Below are positions 1 to 4,880 of a stretch of 6,740 nucleotides of DNA, in pieces. The stretch is from the NCBI GenBank assembly GCA_947593275.1, contig CANQDN010000071.1, positions 1-6,740 of the forward strand. The letters are read 5' to 3'. This DNA comes from an uncultured Bacilli bacterium. GTDB lineage: Bacteria; Bacillota_I; Bacilli_A; RF39; UBA660. Position 1 is the stretch's first letter. Each line of letters begins with the position of its first letter. The notes below the pieces were generated by a model. That model was not told the DNA's origin and did not search any database. It saw nothing but the letters and a program-made list of their open reading frames with translations. Position numbers and translations under genes: made by a program.

Positions 1-1
1 A

Positions 2-895
2 GCTTTGGATATTGCTTTAGGAGTTGGGGGATTTCCTAAGGGAAGAATAATTGAGATTTTTGGACCTGAATCAAGTGGAAAAACGACAATTGCATTGCAA
101 GCGATAGCGGAAGTACAAAAATTAGGTGGTAGAGCGGCTTTTATTGATGCGGAACATGCGTTAGATCCAGTATATGCGAAGGCTTTAGGGGTAGATATTA
201 ACGAATTATTATTATCACAGCCCGATACTGGTGAGCAAGCTTTAGAGATTTGTGAAGCATTAGTGCGTAGTGAAGCGGTAAATATTGTTGTTATAGATTC
301 GGTTGCAGCTTTAGTTCCTCAAGCAGAAATAGATGGAGAAATGGGAGATAGTCATGTGGGATTACAAGCAAGACTGATGTCTCAAGCTTTAAGAAAATTA
401 TCGGGAACTATTAATAAAACAAAAACAACAGCGATTTTTATTAATCAATTAAGAGAAAAAGTGGGAGTAATGTTTGGAAATCCGGAGACTACTCCTGGTG
501 GGCGTGCTCTTAAATTTTATGCGACTATAAGACTTGATATTAGACGATCTGAACAAATTAAAATGGGAGATCAAGTAGTGGGAAATAAGACGAATATAAA
601 AGTTGTTAAAAATAAAGTAGCGCCACCTTTTAAAAGTGCTTGTGTAGATATTATGTATGGTGAGGGAATATCTCGAGAAGGAGAATTAATTGATATTGCT
701 AGTTCTTTAGATATTTTAGATAAAAGTGGGGCTTGGTATGCTTATAATGGTGAAAAAATTGGTCAAGGGAAAGAAAATGTTAAGATTTATTTGAAGGAAA
801 ATCCGGCTTTAAGAGATGAAATAGAACAAAAAGTACGAGCTCATTATGGTTTTGGTGGGGCTTTAAAAGAAGATAAAAAAGAGAATAATGGTTAA
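2..895 (+). CDS. recA: RecA recombinase, 5' end cut off by window edge
   Basis: RecA is the ATP-dependent strand-exchange protein of homologous recombination and co-protease for SOS repressors. The frame is open from base 2, and 297 residues are visible. Aligned from memory to E. coli RecA (353 aa), about 45 N-terminal residues are missing, so the TTG at 5 is an internal Leu codon, not a start. Visible motifs are Walker A GPESSGKT (bases 62-85), the catalytic Glu in FIDAEHALDP (around visible residue 51), Walker B VVIDS (around 95-100), loop L1 IDGEMGDSHVG, the FINQLR segment with the ATP-sensing Gln (around 149), and loop L2 VMFGNPETTPGG that contacts DNA. The C-terminus has the GFGG segment and only a short charged tail (EDKKENNG). 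No key residue is missing. Its promoter and any SOS operator lie outside the window. rny follows after 97 nt, as is common in Bacillota. Confidence 0.98.
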   Translation, partial: ALDIALGVGGFPKGRIIEIFGPESSGKTTIALQAIAEVQKLGGRAAFIDAEHALDPVYAKALGVDINELLLSQPDTGEQALEICEALVRSEAVNIVVIDSVAALVPQAEIDGEMGDSHVGLQARLMSQALRKLSGTINKTKTTAIFINQLREKVGVMFGNPETTPGGRALKFYATIRLDIRRSEQIKMGDQVVGNKTNIKVVKNKVAPPFKSACVDIMYGEGISREGELIDIASSLDILDKSGAWYAYNGEKIGQGKENVKIYLKENPALRDEIEQKVRAHYGFGGALKEDKKENNG

Positions 896-901
896 TTATA
901 A

Positions 902-924
902 GAAGAAATGTACATTTTTTTCTT
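902..924 (+). terminator. Weak A/U-rich hairpin with T-run after recA
   Basis: An imperfect inverted repeat centred on TGTACA (909-914) starts 6 nt after the recA stop. Bases 902-909 pair with 914-921 around the loop GTAC, with two G-T wobbles, and the 3' arm is a run of seven T (915-921). It resembles an intrinsic terminator, but the stem is almost all A-U and the T-run is part of the stem, so it is probably weak or leaky. It could let some recA transcripts continue into rny. Confidence 0.35.
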
Positions 925-951
925 GCGTATTTCGCATTTTCCCTTTATAAT
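923..951 (+). promoter_or_regulatory. Sigma-A type promoter for rny
   Basis: A -35-like TTGCGT (923-928) is followed, after exactly 17 nt, by a perfect -10 TATAAT (946-951). The predicted transcription start is near 957-959, leaving a leader of about 35 nt before the rny ATG. The -35 matches the consensus only in TTG, but the -10 and spacing are ideal. The -10 is also the left arm of a perfect 7-1-7 palindrome (946-960). Confidence 0.65.
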
Positions 952-956
952 TAAAT

Positions 957-976
957 TATAGATGGTTAAATCTATA
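957..976 (+). promoter_or_regulatory. 5'-terminal stem-loop in rny leader
   Basis: TATAGAT (957-963) and ATCTATA (970-976) form a perfect 7-bp stem with a 6-nt loop. The predicted transcription start falls at the foot of the stem, so the rny mRNA would begin with, or within a base or two of, a closed hairpin. The ribosome binding site GGAG (981-984) lies just outside and stays accessible. Base-paired 5' ends are known to slow 5'-end-dependent decay by RNase J and RNase Y. That this happens here is inference. Confidence 0.5.
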
Positions 977-992
977 GATAGGAGATTTTAAA

Positions 993-2546
993 ATGGATTT
1001 TAATTTGATGTCCATTTTGACTCTTGTTGTTGGATTTTTTGTTGGGTTTGTGATTGTTATAATTTATAATATGATTAGAAACAATCAAAATGAAAGTAAA
1101 GCTAATAAATTAATAGAGGATGCTAAAATTGAAGCTGATAAACATAAAAGAGATACTCTAATGGAATTAAAAGAGGAATCTCATCGTTTAAAACAAGAAA
1201 CAGAAAAAGAAATTAAAGAGAAAAAAGCGGAAATAAAAGAAAACGAAAACCGTCTTATGCAAAGAGAAGCGTCTTTAGATAAACGTGAAGAGATACTTCA
1301 AAAAAGAGATGCTACTTTGGATGACAAAGAGAATACTTTATTAGCGAAACAAAAAGAAATACAAGAAAAAGAGCTTAAAATGGATGAACTCTTAAAACAA
1401 GAATTAGCAGAATTAGAGAAAATAGCCAAGTTTTCACGGGAAAAAGCTCATGATTTAATTATGAAGCGAGTAGAAGATGATATGGCTAAAGAAATAGTTG
1501 ATTACATCAAAGAGACTGAAAGAAATGCCAAATTAGAGGCACATGAGAAGGCTAAACAAATAATTGTTTCAAGTATGGAACGTTATGCGGAAGATGTGGC
1601 AAGTGAACAAACTGTAAGTACAATTGATTTGCCAAATGATGAAATGAAGGGGCGTTTAATTGGAAGAGAAGGAAGAAATATAAGAACTATTGAGTCAGTT
1701 ACAGGTGTTGATTTAATTATTGATGATACACCAGAAGCAATAGTTATATCTTCATTTGATCCATTAAGAAGAGAAATTGCTAAAGTTACGATTGAAACTT
1801 TAATTAAGGATGGAAGAATACATCCAGCTAGAATAGAAGAAGTTTATGATAAGGTTTCTAAAGATATTAATACGAAAATAATGGAGATTGGAAATCAAAC
1901 TCTTTATGATTTAGGTATAGCGAAAATGGAACCGGATTTGATTAATTTAGTTGGTAAATTAAAATATCGTTCTAGTTATGGGCAAAATGCTTTACAACAT
2001 TCAATTGAAGTGGCTAATCTTACAGGTTTAATGGCTCAGGAATTAGGTGAGAATGTTGCACTTGCTAAGAGAGCAGGATTACTTCATGATATTGGAAAAT
2101 CTATTGATTTTGAGATTGAAGGATCTCATGTGGAGATTGGGGCAGATTTAGCTCGTAAGTATCATGAAGATGAAGTTGTTATTAATTCTATTGAATCACA
2201 TCATGGAGATAAAGATGCTGATTCAGTTATTGCAGTGTTAGTTGAAATTGCTGATACTTTATCGGCAGCACGTCCTGGAGCTCGTAATGATACAATGGAT
2301 AATTACATGAAACGTTTGAGTCAATTAGAAGAAATTGGAAATTCTTTTGAGGGTGTTGAGAAAACATTTGCAATGCAAGCTGGTCGAGAGATCAGAGTTA
2401 TAGTAAAACCGGATGAAGTTGATGATGCAAAAAGCTATAAAATGGCTAGAGATATTAAAGATCGAATTGAAGCAGAAATGCAATATCCTGGAACTATAAA
2501 AATAAATGTAATAAGAGAAACTAGAGCTATAGAAGAAGCGAGATAA
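993..2546 (+). CDS. rny: Ribonuclease Y
   Basis: RNase Y is the membrane-anchored endoribonuclease that starts mRNA decay in Bacillota, cutting single-stranded RNA with preference for 5'-monophosphate ends. The 517 residues match the family's usual length of about 520. In order they show an N-terminal transmembrane helix (about residues 7-28), a long Lys/Glu-rich coiled coil (about 30-200), a KH RNA-binding domain with the GREG loop (224-227), and an HD hydrolase domain with H336, the HD pair H365-D366, H379, H403-H404 and D421. The conserved C-terminal domain ends in the usual YPGTIKINVIRE segment. The ATG is preceded by GGAG with 8-nt spacing. In Bacillus subtilis ymdB follows rny; here a CYTH gene does. 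The final codons form one arm of an intrinsic terminator, with the stop codon in its loop. Nothing in the protein looks abnormal. Confidence 0.98.
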   Translation: MDFNLMSILTLVVGFFVGFVIVIIYNMIRNNQNESKANKLIEDAKIEADKHKRDTLMELKEESHRLKQETEKEIKEKKAEIKENENRLMQREASLDKREEILQKRDATLDDKENTLLAKQKEIQEKELKMDELLKQELAELEKIAKFSREKAHDLIMKRVEDDMAKEIVDYIKETERNAKLEAHEKAKQIIVSSMERYAEDVASEQTVSTIDLPNDEMKGRLIGREGRNIRTIESVTGVDLIIDDTPEAIVISSFDPLRREIAKVTIETLIKDGRIHPARIEEVYDKVSKDINTKIMEIGNQTLYDLGIAKMEPDLINLVGKLKYRSSYGQNALQHSIEVANLTGLMAQELGENVALAKRAGLLHDIGKSIDFEIEGSHVEIGADLARKYHEDEVVINSIESHHGDKDADSVIAVLVEIADTLSAARPGARNDTMDNYMKRLSQLEEIGNSFEGVEKTFAMQAGREIRVIVKPDEVDDAKSYKMARDIKDRIEAEMQYPGTIKINVIRETRAIEEAR

Positions 2547-2557
2547 GCTTCTTTTTT
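2531..2557 (+). terminator. Intrinsic terminator overlapping the rny stop codon
   Basis: AAGAAGC (2533-2539) pairs perfectly with GCTTCTT (2547-2553) around a 7-nt loop, and the 3' arm runs into six T (2552-2557). A G-T and an A-T pair can extend the stem to 2531. The rny stop TAA (2544-2546) is inside the loop and the 5' arm encodes the last Glu-Glu-Ala codons. Translating ribosomes would cover the 5' arm, so termination may be partial and some transcription may reach the CYTH gene only 33 nt downstream. Confidence 0.7.
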
Positions 2558-2565
2558 ATCTATAA

Positions 2566-2572
2566 GAAAGGA
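2566..2572 (+). promoter_or_regulatory. Ribosome binding site deciding the CYTH start
   Basis: GAAAGGA is a good Shine-Dalgarno sequence. Its spacing is 7 nt to the ATG at 2580 and 4 nt to the ATG at 2577, favouring the second. I find no convincing -35/-10 pair between the rny terminator and this site. Confidence 0.6.
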
Positions 2573-2579
2573 TTAAATG

Positions 2580-3203
2580 ATGGAGAAAAATTTAGAAATT
2601 GAGAAAAAATATCTTTTAAAAGATGGTGTATTTAAAGAGCAAGTTTTAAAAGATTTACTTGGAGATTTGGGGTTAAAAAGTCCGGATTTATGTTTAATTA
2701 ATTATGATACTTATTATGATGATAATAATGTTTTAAATAATCTTGGACTTAATGCTCGAGAAAGAAAGGTTCAAGATCAAACGGAGTATACTTTAAAAAT
2801 TAAAGTTGATTCGCAAAAAATAGATAAACGGGAAGAACTTAATTTTGTTAGTTTAAAAGAGATGGCTAATTATTTAAAAGATAATCTTCATTTACCTATT
2901 AATAATCTTAGACCTAAATTAAAGTTAATAACTAATCGGTATTTATTTTATTATCAAGATAAAGATGCTTTAGTTGAAGTTTCTATTGATAAAGTAGGTA
3001 TTTATTATGAAAATGAATATTGGAATCTCTTTTTTATGATTGAATGTGAACTTAAAAAAGGGGATTTCAAAGTGTTAGAGAAATTAGATAATATCATAAT
3101 GGATAATGATTATATTTTATCTTGTAATTTATCTAAAAAAGATATTGCTTTAGAGAAAATAAATGGAGAGAAAAATTTAATTCGTAAAAGAACTAGACTA
3201 TAA
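2580..3203 (+). CDS. CYTH-domain (triphosphate tunnel metalloenzyme) protein
   Basis: This is a single-domain CYTH protein of 207 residues, expected to be cytosolic. The diagnostic N-terminal ExExK motif is present (E6, E8, K10, in LEIEKKY). Other typical tunnel residues follow: the DTYYD strand (about 43-47), RxR (60, 62), the basic pair in LKIK (73, 75), R120, E133, and the acidic ExE strand IECE (155, 157), ending in a CYTH-like SKKDIAL helix. The family binds divalent metal and hydrolyses triphosphate groups; bacterial members commonly cleave inorganic triphosphate, and relatives act on thiamine triphosphate, adenylate or RNA 5' ends. The substrate cannot be read from sequence. Two ATGs stand in tandem; I chose the second because AGGA (2569-2572) is 7 nt upstream of it but only 4 nt from the first (2577). 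It lies between the rny terminator and ku, and may share a transcript with ku and the ligase. Confidence 0.88.
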   Translation: MEKNLEIEKKYLLKDGVFKEQVLKDLLGDLGLKSPDLCLINYDTYYDDNNVLNNLGLNARERKVQDQTEYTLKIKVDSQKIDKREELNFVSLKEMANYLKDNLHLPINNLRPKLKLITNRYLFYYQDKDALVEVSIDKVGIYYENEYWNLFFMIECELKKGDFKVLEKLDNIIMDNDYILSCNLSKKDIALEKINGEKNLIRKRTRL

Positions 3204-3204
3204 T
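3176..3204 (+). promoter_or_regulatory. Possible promoter for ku-ligase, -10 across the CYTH stop codon
   Basis: A perfect TATAAT (3199-3204) overlaps the TAA stop of the CYTH gene (3201-3203). TTTAAT (3176-3181) lies 17 nt upstream as a weak -35 with three consensus matches. Transcription would start near 3211, giving a leader of about 42 nt that contains the complete 3224-3252 hairpin. In DNA this AT-rich, chance TATAAT boxes are expected, so the call rests on its position in front of ku. Confidence 0.4.
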
Positions 3205-3223
3205 TATGAATATTTGTTAAAAA

Positions 3224-3252
3224 ATTATTCACAATATTAGTAGGTGAATAAT
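3224..3252 (+). promoter_or_regulatory. Hairpin over the ku Shine-Dalgarno site
   Basis: ATTATTCAC (3224-3232) and GTGAATAAT (3244-3252) are perfect 9-bp inverted repeats separated by 11 nt. The Shine-Dalgarno sequence AGGTGA (3242-3247) has four of its six bases in the 3' arm, and the arm ends at the base just before the ku ATG (3253). No T-run follows, so it is not an intrinsic terminator. It could repress ku translation when folded, or act as DNA as an operator just inside the predicted transcript start. Confidence 0.5.
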
Positions 3253-3993
3253 ATGAAAAAAACGACTATTTCTTTTGGTTTGGTGAGTATTCCTGTAAGT
3301 ATTAATCCAATTATTAAAAATAATGATATTTCTTTTAATCAATTACATAAAAAGTGTTTATCACGTATTAAATATGTTAAATATTGTCCTCATTGTAAGA
3401 AAGAAGTTAAACAGGTGGATATTATAAAGGGATATCAGTATAAAAAAGATGATTATATAACTATAACAGATGAAGAATTTAATAATCTTAAAAGTGAAGA
3501 TGAGAAAGTTATAGATATTGTGGGTTTTATTGATTTAAAAGAAATTGATCCAATATATTTAGAAAAAAGTTATATAGTGGGAGTGGCATCTAAAAGTAAA
3601 GCTTTTAGTTTATTTAAAGCAGCTTTAAAAGAGACCAAGAGAGTAGCGCTTGCTAAGACTATTATAAGTACTAAATTTTATTATGTTATTTTAAGATTAA
3701 CAAGTGATGGTTTAATTATGAATACTCTTTATTTTCCTGAAGAAATAGTTATTCCTGAAGCTTTGGGGGAAGCTAAATATACTAAAAAAGAGCTAGATTT
3801 AGCGGTTAAATTGATCAATTCTTTAAAGATGAAATTTAATCCTGATAAAATGATAGATGAATATCAAGAGAGAGTTAAACTGGCAATTGAAGATAAATTA
3901 GATGGGAAAAAGATTAAAAAAGCTAGAGTTCAAAAAGAAAGTAATATTAAAGATTTAATGAAGGCTTTGGAGTTGAGTTTAAAGAATGTTTGA
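3253..3993 (+). CDS. ku: Bacterial Ku, non-homologous end-joining protein
   Basis: Bacterial Ku forms a homodimeric ring on DNA ends and recruits the LigD-type ligase. The N-terminus TTISFGLVSIPVSI matches the family signature, followed by LHKKCLSRIKY and the KGYQYKKDDYITITDEE strand region. The C-terminus NIKDLMKALELSLKNV matches the conserved minimal tail; no long Lys-rich extension follows. At 246 residues it is slightly short against the usual 270-290. H32, C35, C45 and C48 form an HxxC...CxxC set that could bind zinc. I placed the start at the ATG at 3253 because AGGTGA lies 5 nt upstream; the in-frame GTG at 3244 falls inside that Shine-Dalgarno sequence. The gene overlaps the ligase by 8 nt, which points to translational coupling. 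The TGA stop is followed two codons later by an in-frame TAA. Confidence 0.95.
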   Translation: MKKTTISFGLVSIPVSINPIIKNNDISFNQLHKKCLSRIKYVKYCPHCKKEVKQVDIIKGYQYKKDDYITITDEEFNNLKSEDEKVIDIVGFIDLKEIDPIYLEKSYIVGVASKSKAFSLFKAALKETKRVALAKTIISTKFYYVILRLTSDGLIMNTLYFPEEIVIPEALGEAKYTKKELDLAVKLINSLKMKFNPDKMIDEYQERVKLAIEDKLDGKKIKKARVQKESNIKDLMKALELSLKNV

Positions 3994-4855
3994 GGATAAG
4001 AATTTAAAGCCGATGCTTTTAAAAGAAGTTAGTAAACCATTTAATGATAGTAAATATATTTATGAATTAAAATTTGATGGGATAAGAGCAATTATATATG
4101 CGAGTAAAGATGAATTTGTGATTAAAAGTCGGAATGGGGTAGATATTACTCAAAGTTATCCGGAATTAAAGAGTATTCAAAAGATTGTAAGAAAAAAAGA
4201 AGTAATATTTGATGGAGAAATAGTTATTTTAGAAAATAAAAAGCCAAGTTTTAAGAAGTTACAGGAAAGAAGTAATCTTAAAAATAAAGATAAAATTAAA
4301 GATGTAGCTTTAGAAATGCCGGTTATTTTTGTTGCTTTTGATATTCTTTTTGAAAATAAAGAGCTTATTAATTTACCTTTAGATAAAAGATTAAAATATT
4401 TAAGTAAGTATGAGGATACTAATTATTTTATAAAATCTAAGACTTATAAAAATGGGGAGAAGTTGTTTTTGCAGATTAAGAAACTTAAGCTTGAGGGAAT
4501 AGTTGCTAAAGAAAAAAATAGCAAATATTATCCGGGTAAAAGAGTTGATAATTGGTTAAAAATTAAGAATGTTAAAGAAGATTATTATTATGTTCATGGA
4601 TATAAGTTTAATACAAATAAATATAGTTTAATTTTGGGAGAATATAAGAATAAAAAATGGTATTATGTTGGGAAAGTAAGTGTAATGCCTAATAATGAAA
4701 TAATTAAAAAATTATTAAAGTTAAGTATTAGAAAGAATATTTTAGTTAATTATGAGGAAGAAGCTAAGTTTGTTAGACCGGAATATAAAGTTTTAATTAG
4801 TTATTTAGAAAAGACTAAAGATGGTAAGTTAAGACAACCAGTATTTAGGAATTAA
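3986..4855 (+). CDS. Stand-alone LigD-type ATP-dependent DNA ligase
   Basis: This ligase seals breaks by ATP-dependent adenylation, presumably of Ku-bound ends. Its 289 residues contain the full set of nucleotidyltransferase motifs: I KFDGIR with the adenylated K29, the SRNG arginine (R49), III FDGE (75-78), IIIa VAFDI (about 116-120), IV EGIVAK (170-175) and V WLKIK (190-194). An OB-fold domain follows (VHGYKF, LILGEY, YYVGKV) and the protein ends in DGKLRQPVF, the conserved close of the LigD ligase domain. There is no polymerase/primase or phosphoesterase domain, unlike LigD of Mycobacterium (about 760 aa) or B. subtilis (about 610 aa). The ATG overlaps the end of ku in another frame; GGAG (3969-3972) is 13 nt upstream, long for independent initiation, so coupling to ku translation is likely. 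The protein is notably Lys-, Asn- and Tyr-rich. It could be annotated ligD, but only the ligase module is present. Confidence 0.93.
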   Translation: MFEDKNLKPMLLKEVSKPFNDSKYIYELKFDGIRAIIYASKDEFVIKSRNGVDITQSYPELKSIQKIVRKKEVIFDGEIVILENKKPSFKKLQERSNLKNKDKIKDVALEMPVIFVAFDILFENKELINLPLDKRLKYLSKYEDTNYFIKSKTYKNGEKLFLQIKKLKLEGIVAKEKNSKYYPGKRVDNWLKIKNVKEDYYYVHGYKFNTNKYSLILGEYKNKKWYYVGKVSVMPNNEIIKKLLKLSIRKNILVNYEEEAKFVRPEYKVLISYLEKTKDGKLRQPVFRN

Positions 4856-4880
4856 AAAAAGCCCTTATAGGCTTTAATTT
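4854..4880. terminator. Bidirectional terminator between ligase and RNase J genes
   Basis: AAAGCC (4858-4863) and GGCTTT (4870-4875) form a 6-bp stem with a 6-nt loop. On the - strand the stem runs into seven T (complement of 4854-4860), giving a good terminator for RNase J. On the + strand the tail is TTTAATTT, weaker but usable for the ligase transcript. It overlaps both stop codons (ligase TAA 4853-4855, RNase J TAA complement 4874-4876), with only 18 nt between the coding ends. Confidence 0.8.

Noticed and set aside
5..7. TTG as the start codon of recA
   Set aside because: It lies inside the conserved RecA core, about 45 residues after the usual N-terminus; the frame is open to the window edge, so the gene is simply cut.
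924..936. TGCG-TATTT-CGCA inverted repeat as the recA terminator
   Set aside because: The stem is only 4 bp and lies within the rny promoter; the 902-924 hairpin is a better, though still weak, candidate.
946..960. A PerR or Fur box at the rny promoter
   Set aside because: The 7-1-7 spacing fits, but the bases are one position out of register with TTATAATnATTATAA and the similarity comes mostly from the -10 box.
3244..3246. GTG as the start codon of ku
   Set aside because: The GTG is part of the AGGTGA Shine-Dalgarno sequence that serves the ATG at 3253, and the Ku signature starts right after that ATG.
4013..4015. Internal ATG (Met10) as the ligase start
   Set aside because: It has no well-spaced ribosome binding site, and the ATG at 3986 fits the overlapping ku-ligase arrangement.
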